Shown piece by piece: positions 8,826 to 16,807 of a DNA stretch of 48,557 nt. This DNA comes from Betaproteobacteria bacterium. Its GTDB lineage: Bacteria; Pseudomonadota; Gammaproteobacteria; Burkholderiales; CAIKXV01. Location: the NCBI GenBank assembly GCA_021298815.1, contig JAJTHE010000119.1:1-48557 (forward strand). The letters are read 5' to 3'. Positions within the stretch are counted from its first letter, which is position 1. Each line of letters opens with the position of its first letter. The notes under the pieces were generated by a model. The model had not been told where the DNA came from and made no database searches. It saw only the letters and a list, made by a program, of their open reading frames with translations. Both the position numbers and the translations under genes were made by a program.

Positions 8826-9935
8826 TCAGGCGGGGTCGAAGCGGCGCAACGCGAGGCCGCAGGCAACCATCAGCGAGGGGGCATCCATCTGCAGCTGGCG
8901 CGGCCGGATCTTCGACGAAACTTCCATTTCGGAGAAGGGGTTCGCCACCACGGTCGGCACCTGCGTGCGGCGGCTGACGGTTTCGTCGAGGTCGGGGATG
9001 GCGGCGCAGCCGCCGGCCAGCAGCAGCTTGTCGACGCTGCTGTACTGGGTGGAGGTGTAGAAGAACTGCAGCACCCGCGCCACTTCCAGGGCGAGGTTGT
9101 CCATGAACGGCTGCAGCACTTCCGCTTCGTAGTTCTCGGGCAGGCCGCCATTGCGCTTGGCCACCTCGGCTTCGTCCGCGGTCAGGCCGAAATGGCGCTG
9201 GATCTCCTGCGTCAGCTGCTGGCCGCCGAACGGCTGCTCGCGCAGGTAGACCGATTCGCCGTTACGCAGGATGTTGACGTTCATCACGCTGGTGCCGACG
9301 TCGACGATCGCGATGGTCTGGTCCTGGCCGCCCTCGGGCAGGCTCTTTGCGATCAGGTCGAACGCGGCCTGCGTGGCATAGGATTCGACATCGACGACGA
9401 TCGCCTTCAGACCAGCCGCTTCCGCCGCGGCGACGCGGTCTTCGACCTTCTCCTTGCGCGAGGCGGCGATCAGCACCTCGACGTCGTCGGGGCTGGTCGG
9501 CGACGGGCCGAGCACCTGGAAATCGAGGTTGACTTCCTCGAGCGCGAACGGGATGTACTGGTTCGCCTCGGTCTCCACCTGCAGTTCGAGTTCGTCCTCG
9601 CGCTGCCCGGCCGGCACCGATATCTTCTTGGTGATCACGGCCGCCGTCGGCAGCGCCAGCGCGACGTTGCGCACCCGGCTGTTCAGCTTCTTCCAGCCGC
9701 GCTTGAAAGAATCGGACACCTGGTCCAGATTCAGGATGTTGCCGTCGACCACCGCATCCTTCATCAGCGGCTCGATCACGTATCGCTCGATCCGGAACTT
9801 GCCGCGGCCGGCGTCTTCCAGTTCGACGAACTTGACCGCGGACGAGCTGATGTCCACGCCGATCAACGGCGGCGCCTTCGGCCGGAGCAGCCGGCCAAGC
9901 GCGTCAAAATTGACGTCAAGTTTCCCTTTGAACAT
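8826..9935 (-). CDS. pilM: Type IV pilus assembly actin-like ATPase PilM
   Basis: A 369-residue cytoplasmic FtsA/actin-fold protein that binds the PilN N-terminus. Nucleotide-site blocks are present: phosphate-1 IGVDISSSAVKFVEL near 25-39, phosphate-2 IAIVDVGTSVMNVNI near 206-220, and the adenosine loop LLLAGGCAAIPDL near 312-324. QVETEANQYIPFALEEVNLDF is typical of PilM. Start ATG 9935 gives a short extension before the actin core; no strong Shine-Dalgarno is seen. It is the first gene of pilMNOPQ and faces ponA across 155 bases, a pairing widespread in beta- and gammaproteobacteria. Confidence 0.96.
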   Translation of the reverse strand: MFKGKLDVNFDALGRLLRPKAPPLIGVDISSSAVKFVELEDAGRGKFRIERYVIEPLMKDAVVDGNILNLDQVSDSFKRGWKKLNSRVRNVALALPTAAVITKKISVPAGQREDELELQVETEANQYIPFALEEVNLDFQVLGPSPTSPDDVEVLIAASRKEKVEDRVAAAEAAGLKAIVVDVESYATQAAFDLIAKSLPEGGQDQTIAIVDVGTSVMNVNILRNGESVYLREQPFGGQQLTQEIQRHFGLTADEAEVAKRNGGLPENYEAEVLQPFMDNLALEVARVLQFFYTSTQYSSVDKLLLAGGCAAIPDLDETVSRRTQVPTVVANPFSEMEVSSKIRPRQLQMDAPSLMVACGLALRRFDPA

Positions 9936-9971
9936 GGAAGGTTCAGGCCATCATTGCATAAACGAGTTTAA

Positions 9972-10000
9972 AGGCTAGCAACAACTATTTGGACTGTAAA
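9972..10000 (-). promoter_or_regulatory. Candidate promoter of the pilMNOPQ operon
   Basis: In the AT-richer pilM-ponA gap, minus-strand TTTACA (10000..9995, 5/6 to the -35 consensus) and TAGCCT (9977..9972, 3/6) are 17 bases apart. The start would be about 30 bases before the pilM ATG. A TTTAAA at 9972..9967 is an alternative -10 but is spaced too far. Confidence 0.3.
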
Positions 10001-10079
10001 GTGTTTTTTCTGTCCGGGGGCTATAGTAGTGCGGCAGACTGTCTCATTTGCGTGTCGGATCAGGAACGGCACATCTGCC

Positions 10080-10085
10080 TATAAT
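10080..10085 (+). promoter_or_regulatory. Perfect -10 box 5 bases before the ponA start
   Basis: TATAAT at 10080-10085, then CGCCA, then the ponA ATG at 10091. No convincing -35 is seen at the usual distance. Transcription would start at about the ATG itself. A second -10-like TATAGT at 10022-10027 could give a leader of about 55 bases. Confidence 0.45.
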
Positions 10086-10090
10086 CGCCA

Positions 10091-12406
10091 ATGCTCAAAC
10101 GCTGGTCGCTGATCATTGCCCTCGTTGCAGCCGGAGGGATCGGCCTCGCCGTGCTCGTGGTCGCGTTCGCCGCGGCGGTCGCCTATCCGAACCTGCCGTC
10201 GCTGGAAGTACTGACCGACTACCGGCCCAAGGTACCCCTGCGGGTGTTCAGTGCCGATGGCAAGCTGCTTGGCGAGTTCGGCGAGGAACGCCGGGCGGTG
10301 GTGAAGATAGATGCCGTCCCCGACCTGATGAAGAAGGCGATCCTCGCGGCCGAGGACGACCGCTTCTACGAGCATGGCGGGGTCGACTACCTTGGGGTGG
10401 TGCGTGCCGCGGTCTCCAACTTCACCGGTGGCGGCGCGCGCCAGGGCGCGAGCACCATCACGATGCAGGTGGCCCGGAATTTCTTCCTGTCCCGGGAAAA
10501 GACGTTCACGCGGAAGTTTCACGAGGCGCTGCTTGCCTTCAAGATCGAAGCGAGCCTGACGAAGGACCAGATACTCGAGCTTTACATCAACCAGATCTTC
10601 CTGGGCCAGCGCGCCTACGGCTTTGCCGCAGCTGCGCAGACCTATTTCGGCAAATCGCTCTCGCAACTTGAGGTCGCCGAGATGGCGATGCTCGCCGGGC
10701 TGCCGAAAGCGCCGTCCCGGTTCAACCCGGTGGTCAACCCGCAGCGGGCGAAGCTGCGCCAACACTACGTGCTGCGACGGATGCACGAACTGGGCTACAT
10801 CGACGATGCGCAGCTGGCCAACGCGGAAAAGCACGTGATGCCGCCCCGCCGCGAGGGCACCGAGACCACCGTCCATGCCGACTACGTGGCGGAAATGGTC
10901 CGCCAGGTGATGTTCGACCGGTTCAAGGAAGAGGCCTACACGCGCGGTCTGCGCGTCTATACGACCGTTGTGAGCGAGCACCAACTTGCGGCGTATGCGG
11001 CTGTCAGGAGGGGTGTCGTGGCCTATGACCGGCGCCATGGCTTCCGCGGGCCGGAGCGGTTCGTGGATCTGCCGGCCAACTACACCGACGAACAGCTGGA
11101 AGACCTGCTGCAGGACGACCCGGACAGCGAAGGCCTGTTCCCGGCGGTGGTGCTGCAGGTGGACGCCAAGTCGATGCTGCTCTACCGGCGCGGCCTCGGC
11201 CGGGTCACGGTGACCGGCGACGGGCTGCGCTTCGCGCAGCGCACCATCGGCGAACAGGCGCCGCTCAAGCAGCGTCTGCGTCCCGGCGCGGTCGTGCGCC
11301 TGCAGCGCGACGAGAAGAACAACTGGCACGTGACCCAGTTGCCGCAGGTCGAGGCGTCGCTGGTGGCGGTGGATCCGGCGGACGGGTCGATCAAGGCGCT
11401 GGTCGGCGGCTTCGACTTCAATCGAACGCAGTTCAACCACGTCACCCAGGCGATCCGGCAACCCGGCTCCAGCTTCAAGCCGTTCATCTACTCCGCCGCG
11501 CTCGAGCGCGGCTTCACCGCCGCCACCGTCGTCAACGACGCGCCGCTGAGCTTCGGGTCGCGCGAGACCGGGTCCGAGCCCTGGGAGCCGAAGAACTACG
11601 ACGGCAAGTACGACGGGCCGATGCGCATCCGGACCGCGCTTGCGCGCTCGAAGAACCTGGTCACCATCCGGGTGCTGCAGGCGATCGGCACCCAGTACGC
11701 ACAGGACTACATCACCAAGTTCGGCTTCGATGCGAAACTGCACCCACCTTACCTGACCATGGCGCTGGGGGCGGGCGGCGTCACGCCGCTGCAGATGGCC
11801 GCCGGCTATGCCGTGTTCGCCAATGGCGGCTTCCGGGTCACGCCGTTCATGATCCGCCGGGTGGAAGACCAGAAGGGCGTCGTGCTGTTCGAGGCGAAGC
11901 CGGCGGTCGCCAACGAGGGTGCCGAGCGGGTGATCGATGTGCGCAACGCGTTCGTGATGACCAGCCTGATGCAGGACGTGGTGCGCGCAGGCACCGCCAC
12001 CCGCGCGATGTCGCTCGGCCGCAGCGACCTGGCCGGCAAGACCGGCACGACCAACGACTTCCTCGACGCCTGGTTCGCCGGCTACCAGCCCGGGCTGGTG
12101 GCGGTGAGCTGGATGGGATTCTCCACGCCGCGCACGCTGGGCACCGGCGAGACCGGCGGCACGGCGGCGCTCCCGATCTGGATCAACTACATGGGCGTCG
12201 CGCTGAAGGGCGTGCCCGACCAGCCGATGTCCCCGCCCGAGGGCATCACGGCCGCGCGTATCGACCCGGCGACCGGGTTGCGCGATGCCGGCGGTGGAGG
12301 CATCAGCGAATTCTTCTATCACGAGAACCTGCCGCGCGAGCATGACGCACCTGCCCAGGGTGCCGATGCCCGGCCGCAGGACGATGTGAAGGCGCAGATT
12401 TTCTGA
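10091..12406 (+). CDS. ponA: Penicillin-binding protein 1A (bifunctional transglycosylase/transpeptidase)
   Basis: A 771-residue class A PBP that polymerises glycan strands and cross-links peptides. An N-terminal TM anchor (about 5-32) is followed by the GT51 domain with catalytic Glu88 in AAEDDRFYEHGG and the motifs GASTITMQVARN and ELYINQIFLG. An OB-like insert of about 120 residues precedes the transpeptidase, as is usual for PBP1A. Transpeptidase motifs are SSFK with Ser460, SKN at 520-522 and KTG at 650-652. It faces pilM and is followed after 13 bases by the next gene. The long antisense frame opposite it is a composition artefact. Confidence 0.97.
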   Translation: MLKRWSLIIALVAAGGIGLAVLVVAFAAAVAYPNLPSLEVLTDYRPKVPLRVFSADGKLLGEFGEERRAVVKIDAVPDLMKKAILAAEDDRFYEHGGVDYLGVVRAAVSNFTGGGARQGASTITMQVARNFFLSREKTFTRKFHEALLAFKIEASLTKDQILELYINQIFLGQRAYGFAAAAQTYFGKSLSQLEVAEMAMLAGLPKAPSRFNPVVNPQRAKLRQHYVLRRMHELGYIDDAQLANAEKHVMPPRREGTETTVHADYVAEMVRQVMFDRFKEEAYTRGLRVYTTVVSEHQLAAYAAVRRGVVAYDRRHGFRGPERFVDLPANYTDEQLEDLLQDDPDSEGLFPAVVLQVDAKSMLLYRRGLGRVTVTGDGLRFAQRTIGEQAPLKQRLRPGAVVRLQRDEKNNWHVTQLPQVEASLVAVDPADGSIKALVGGFDFNRTQFNHVTQAIRQPGSSFKPFIYSAALERGFTAATVVNDAPLSFGSRETGSEPWEPKNYDGKYDGPMRIRTALARSKNLVTIRVLQAIGTQYAQDYITKFGFDAKLHPPYLTMALGAGGVTPLQMAAGYAVFANGGFRVTPFMIRRVEDQKGVVLFEAKPAVANEGAERVIDVRNAFVMTSLMQDVVRAGTATRAMSLGRSDLAGKTGTTNDFLDAWFAGYQPGLVAVSWMGFSTPRTLGTGETGGTAALPIWINYMGVALKGVPDQPMSPPEGITAARIDPATGLRDAGGGGISEFFYHENLPREHDAPAQGADARPQDDVKAQIF

Positions 12407-12419
12407 GATCGAGCGGCGC

Positions 12420-13058
12420 GTGACACGAGATACCCATACCCGGCAACGTCAGCTGCGCGAGCAGATCGCGCAGCTCGCGGCGCGCCTGATCGCCGAAGAC
12501 GGCATCGACGACTGGGGCCTCGCGAAGAAGAAGGCCGCACGCACGCTGGGGCTGACCGACGCGCACTGCCTGCCGACCAACGTCGAGCTCGAGGCGGCAC
12601 TGCTGGAGCACCAGCGGATCTTCGACGAGGACGGGCAGCGCGAGGAACTGCACTGGCTGCGCTCGCAGGCCCTCGACCTGATGGACGTCTTCGAACGCTT
12701 CGATCCGCACCTCGCGGGTCCGGTGCTCTCCGGTGCGATCGGCAAGTACCCGACGATCCACCTGCACCTGTTTACGGACGACGAAAAAGCGATAGAGTGG
12801 TTTCTGATGAAGGAAGCCATTCCGTACGACCCGTCCCAGTGCAGGGTGTTCATAGCCGGAGCCGCGTCCACCGTGCCGTGTTTCGAATTGAACGTCGAAG
12901 GAACCGACGTGCACCTGCTGCAGTTCACCGGCGAGCAGCGCCGGCAGCCGGTCCGCCTCACCGAGGCAGGCCGGCCGATGGCACGCGCCGGACGTGCGAG
13001 CCTTGCAGCGAAGCTGGACGAGACCGCTGCGCCGGAGCCGTTGCGTCCGTGGCAATGA
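12420..13058 (+). CDS. Conserved protein with a nucleotidyltransferase-like core lacking the catalytic acids
   Basis: A 212-residue protein starting at GTG 12420, 13 bases after ponA; GAG-containing sequence about 8 bases upstream could serve as ribosome binding site. An N-terminal helical part (1-90) has REQIAQLAARLIAEDGIDDW and a Lys/Arg patch. Residues 99-130 (AGPVLSGAIGKY, PTIHLHLF, DDEKAIEWFL) look like the first strands of an MNT-type nucleotidyltransferase, where a Gly-Ser and an Asp-x-Asp would be expected. Here these positions read SG and HLH, so transferase activity seems lost. From memory, relatives in Burkholderiales are often labelled as hypothetical or as a UDP-MurNAc ligase; no MurC ATPase motifs are present. 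Function unknown; the place behind ponA hints at a cell-envelope role. Confidence 0.7.
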   Translation: MTRDTHTRQRQLREQIAQLAARLIAEDGIDDWGLAKKKAARTLGLTDAHCLPTNVELEAALLEHQRIFDEDGQREELHWLRSQALDLMDVFERFDPHLAGPVLSGAIGKYPTIHLHLFTDDEKAIEWFLMKEAIPYDPSQCRVFIAGAASTVPCFELNVEGTDVHLLQFTGEQRRQPVRLTEAGRPMARAGRASLAAKLDETAAPEPLRPWQ

Positions 13059-13091
13059 GGCATCTTGCCGTTCGCACCGCGGGAGGGGCGC

Positions 13092-13859
13092 ATGGCTGCT
13101 GAAGGCCCGGGCAAGCCGGGCGCGGAGGCGGATGACCTCAGCCGGTTCCTGATCCGCTCGCCGACGCAGATCAGGCAGATCCTGGCCGCGATCGCGGAAC
13201 ACCACGAGATCGTCACCGCCTACTTCAACCGCGGCCGCCAGTTCCTGCTCACCGCCATCGTCGACGTCGACGTGGTCGGGAAGCGGATCGTACTCGATCG
13301 CGGATCGGACGAGGCGGTCAATGCGCGCCTGCTGGAAAGCGACCGGGTGGTGCTGGTCAGCGCGCACGAGAAGGTGAAGGTGCAGTTCAGCGTCAAGCAG
13401 GTGCGCGCGATCGAACATGACGGCCGCCCGGCGTTCTCGATCGCGCTGCCGGCGGAGCTGCTGAAGCTCCAGCGCCGCGAGTGTTTCCGCGTGCGCACCA
13501 GCGCGAGCGAGCCAGTGCGGGTGCGCCTGCCGATCGGCGAACCCGGCAACATGCTGGAACTGCAGGCGCTCGACATCAGCATCGGCGGCCTGGCCGCTTT
13601 CGTGTCGCTGCCGGCGAGCCGCGCCGAGGTCGGCAACCGGTTTCCCGGCGCCAGCCTGCAGATCGGGACGGGCAGCTCGTTCACCGTCGAACTCGAGTTG
13701 CGCAGCCTGAACAGCGTGCGCCTGCGCAACGGCACCGATTCGACACGGGCCGGCTTCATGTTCGTCGACCTGCCCGAGTCCGCGCAGCAGCAGATCCAGC
13801 GCTACCTGATGCGCGTGGAGCGCGAGCGCCGCAACCGCGAGGCGGCGTTCAAGCGCTGA
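13092..13859 (+). CDS. YcgR-type c-di-GMP receptor with PilZ domain
   Basis: A 255-residue two-domain protein. The N-terminal half (about 15-120) resembles the YcgR/flagellar-brake N-domain, with a RSPTQIRQILAAI start and a beta-rich core. The C-terminal PilZ domain carries both c-di-GMP motifs: RxxxR at 129-133 (RECFR) and DxSxxG at 161-166 (DISIGG). ATG 13092 is preceded by GGGAGG about 5 bases upstream, so I prefer it over the TTG at 13065. In E. coli YcgR slows flagella; here no flagellar genes are near, and the gene is third in a plus-strand run behind ponA and opposite the pilus operon. Its target could be pilus, wall or flagellar machinery. Confidence 0.87.
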   Translation: MAAEGPGKPGAEADDLSRFLIRSPTQIRQILAAIAEHHEIVTAYFNRGRQFLLTAIVDVDVVGKRIVLDRGSDEAVNARLLESDRVVLVSAHEKVKVQFSVKQVRAIEHDGRPAFSIALPAELLKLQRRECFRVRTSASEPVRVRLPIGEPGNMLELQALDISIGGLAAFVSLPASRAEVGNRFPGASLQIGTGSSFTVELELRSLNSVRLRNGTDSTRAGFMFVDLPESAQQQIQRYLMRVERERRNREAAFKR

Positions 13860-13909
13860 GCGTGCGCATCGGTGCTGCGCGGCACCGCGGCCGCAGATGC
13901 CGCGACCTG

Positions 13910-13927
13910 CGCGCGCGGGTGCGCGCG
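13910..13927. other. Hairpin between convergent ycgR-like gene and hemB
   Basis: Perfect 7-base arms (13910-13916 with 13921-13927) around GGGT, in the 99-base gap between the two gene ends. There is no T-run on either side, so termination here would be weak or depend on Rho. Confidence 0.3.
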
Positions 13928-13958
13928 AAGCACCGTGGACGGGGCTCGGCGGCCGGCG

Positions 13959-15011
<1,053 letters not shown>

Positions 15012-15121
15012 TCAGGAGCGGAGATTCGATTCTGCCCCTCGCCGAGGGCACCGGCAATGTGCAATGCAGCGGGAACTTTCGGCCCGGGCCGCAGTCTCAA
15101 TCACCGACGGCGACGAGCCGT

Positions 15122-15166
15122 CTCCCGCACCCCTCCCTGAGCGGGAGCCTTAACCCCCTTAAGGCA
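15122..15166. repeat. Cluster of short inverted repeats between hemB and engB
   Basis: CTCCCGC (15122-15128) pairs with GCGGGAG (15140-15146), and GCCTTAA (15148-15154) pairs with TTAAGGC (15160-15166) around five C. They immediately precede the plus-strand terminator at 15173. They may be a degraded REP-like intergenic element or part of a compound 3' structure; I see no second copy in the window. Confidence 0.35.
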
Positions 15167-15172
15167 TCCTTC

Positions 15173-15206
15173 CCCCGGCGCGAGCCCCCTCGCGCCGGGG
15201 TTTTTT
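15173..15206 (+). terminator. Strong intrinsic terminator on the plus strand
   Basis: A perfect 12-base stem (15173-15184 with 15189-15200), CCCC loop and six T (15201-15206). It acts on plus-strand transcripts, although both neighbours (hemB, engB) are on minus. On the minus strand the stem is followed by GGAAGG, not by U. The last T overlaps the engB stop codon. It probably ends transcripts running antisense through hemB. Confidence 0.7.
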
Positions 15207-15889
15207 CATCGTTTCGCGGCGCGCTTCGAGGACGTGGGCGATTTCGGACCGCGCGCGTCCCGCAATGCGCTGCTGCTGACCGGTGCCTTCGCGGCGATGC
15301 CGAGGAAGCCGGCGACGGTTTCCGCCAGGGTGTCGAGTCCGAGCCGTTTCGGGCTGGACAGAGACTGCACGGTCACCGGCAGCGGTGCCAGCGGGACGAG
15401 GGCCTCGGTGACCTCGCGCACCACCTGCGCCTGCTGCTGCCGGGTGAGCTTGTCCGACTTGGACAGCACCACGTGCAGCGGCAGGCCGCGTGGCGCGATC
15501 CACTCGATCAGCCGGATGTCCAGCGGCGTCAGCGGATGCCGGATGTCCATGATCACCACCAGCCCGGCGAGTTCCTGCCGCTCCTGCAGGTAGCGTTCGA
15601 GCAGGATGCCCCAGTCGCGCTTGATGTCCTTGGCGACCTTGGCATAGCCGTAACCCGGCAGGTCGACGATGCGGTGCCCCGGGGTCACCTCGAACAGATT
15701 GATCAGCTGGGTGCGTCCGGGCTGCTTGCTGACGAAGGCCAGGCGCCCGATGCCGGTCAGGGCATTGATCGTGCTCGATTTTCCGGCATTGGACCGGCCG
15801 ACGAACGCCACTTCGCGGCCGCCGTCGGCCGGAAGGCGCTCGATCTCGGCGGCGCTCTCGCGGAACACCGTCTTGCTGAATACGGACAT
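15206..15889 (-). CDS. engB: Ribosome biogenesis GTPase EngB/YsxC
   Basis: A 227-residue GTPase of the TrmE-Era-EngA-YihA-Septin class, needed for late 50S assembly. The G1 motif GRSNAGKSS is at 31-39, the G2 region has PGRTQLINLF, G3 DLPGYGYA is at 76-83 and G4 LSKSDKL follows near 141. The last 25 residues are a basic Ser/Pro/Lys/Arg tail beyond the usual core. ATG 15889 begins MSVFSKTVFR. It is divergent from the cytochrome c4 gene across 178 bases. No Shine-Dalgarno is evident. Confidence 0.96.
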   Translation of the reverse strand: MSVFSKTVFRESAAEIERLPADGGREVAFVGRSNAGKSSTINALTGIGRLAFVSKQPGRTQLINLFEVTPGHRIVDLPGYGYAKVAKDIKRDWGILLERYLQERQELAGLVVIMDIRHPLTPLDIRLIEWIAPRGLPLHVVLSKSDKLTRQQQAQVVREVTEALVPLAPLPVTVQSLSSPKRLGLDTLAETVAGFLGIAAKAPVSSSALRDARGPKSPTSSKRAAKR

Positions 15890-15909
15890 GGACAGGAGGG
15901 CTTTCGCCG

Positions 15910-15938
15910 ATCCGACTGGCGCCGGAACGGTCCGTCAA
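15910..15938 (-). promoter_or_regulatory. Candidate promoter of engB
   Basis: Minus-strand TTGACG (15938..15933, 5/6) and TCGGAT (15915..15910, 3/6) with 17 bases between. Start of transcription would be about 15-20 bases before the engB ATG. Confidence 0.35.
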
Positions 15939-15952
15939 GTTAAAATCGAGAG

Positions 15953-15966
15953 TTGACGCAGATCAC
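15953..15966 (+). promoter_or_regulatory. FNR/ANR-like half-site pair upstream of cytochrome c4
   Basis: TTGAC-GCAG-ATCAC matches the FNR-family palindrome TTGAT-N4-ATCAA at 8 of 10 defined positions. It lies 102 bases upstream of the cytochrome c4 start. A -10-like TAAAAT sits just before it at 15941-15946. Oxygen control of a c-type cytochrome would fit, but the match is by eye only. Confidence 0.35.
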
Positions 15967-16067
15967 ATGAACCCGAACGACGGATACCCGGACGATGGGG
16001 CGGATCGTTTTCCGGACTGTGGCCTGGAATGCAACGGTTTTCACGAGTGTCCGGCAGGGAGTTACGA

Positions 16068-16739
16068 ATGACAAGAAGTCTTGCGATCGCCGCGCTTGCA
16101 GCGGGCGTCGCCCTGGCATCGGTTTTTCCGGGCAACGTGGCCCATGCGGCCAGCGCCGCACCCGCCGCAGCGCCGGCCGCACCGAAGGGTGATCCGGCAA
16201 AAGGCCAGGTCATCGCATCCGGCGCATGCGCCGGATGCCACGGTGCCGATGGCAACAGCGCGATCCCGGCCAACCCGACCCTTGCCGGCCAGCATGCCGG
16301 ATACACCGCCAAGCAGCTCGCCAACTTCAAGTCGGGCGAGCGCAAGAACGCGATCATGCAGGGCTTCGCAGCGGCGCTGTCGCCACAGGACATGCTCGAC
16401 GTCGCCGCCTTCTATGCCCGGCAGCCGGTCAAGCCGCGGCCTGCGAACGACAAGGAACTCGCGCTCATCGGCCAGAAGCTGTACCGCGCAGGCAACGCCG
16501 CCAACGGACTTCCGTCCTGCTCCGGATGCCATTCGCCCAACGGTGCCGGGATCCCGGCCCAGTATCCGCGGCTGGCCGGGCAGCACGTCGAGTACACCGT
16601 GGCCCAGTTGCGCGCGTTCCGCGCGGGCGAGCGCGGCAACGACATGAACAAGGTGATGCGTACCATTGCCAGCCGCCTGACTGACCGCGAGATGCAGGCC
16701 CTCGCCGAGTACGTGTCCGGGCTGACCGGCGGACGCTAG
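16068..16739 (+). CDS. Cytochrome c4, di-haem
   Basis: A 223-residue periplasmic electron carrier with two cytochrome c domains. A Sec signal peptide (1-27, ending AHA) is followed by an Ala/Pro linker. The haem-binding motifs are CAGCH (54-58) and CSGCH (151-155); Met97 and Met197, in similar positions of the two halves, are the likely axial ligands. The repeated pattern PxLAGQHxxYTxxQLxxFxxGER marks the cytochrome c4 family. ATG 16068 is chosen because AGGGAG lies 7 bases upstream and the signal peptide begins there. It probably donates electrons to a terminal oxidase; none is encoded nearby. Confidence 0.94.
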   Translation: MTRSLAIAALAAGVALASVFPGNVAHAASAAPAAAPAAPKGDPAKGQVIASGACAGCHGADGNSAIPANPTLAGQHAGYTAKQLANFKSGERKNAIMQGFAAALSPQDMLDVAAFYARQPVKPRPANDKELALIGQKLYRAGNAANGLPSCSGCHSPNGAGIPAQYPRLAGQHVEYTVAQLRAFRAGERGNDMNKVMRTIASRLTDREMQALAEYVSGLTGGR

Positions 16740-16751
16740 ACGCCGGCGGGT

Positions 16752-16773
16752 CCGTCCCGGCCAGCCGGGACGG
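16752..16773. terminator. Hairpin between convergent cytochrome c4 and hemL genes
   Basis: Perfect 10-base arms (16752-16761 with 16764-16773) with almost no loop, in the 68-base gap between two gene ends. No T-run on either side; at best a weak two-way terminator. Confidence 0.35.
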
Positions 16774-16807
16774 CGCGGCATCCCGTCCGCCGTGGCCCTG
16801 CGCGGGC

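Noticed and set aside
10079..12343. A 754-codon open frame antisense to ponA
   Set aside because: It mirrors ponA codons in GC-rich DNA, has no family motif, and reads His/Arg/Ala/Gly-rich like other antisense shadows.
12420..13058. Annotation as UDP-N-acetylmuramate-alanine ligase
   Set aside because: At 212 residues it is far too short and has none of the Mur ligase ATP-binding or central-domain motifs.
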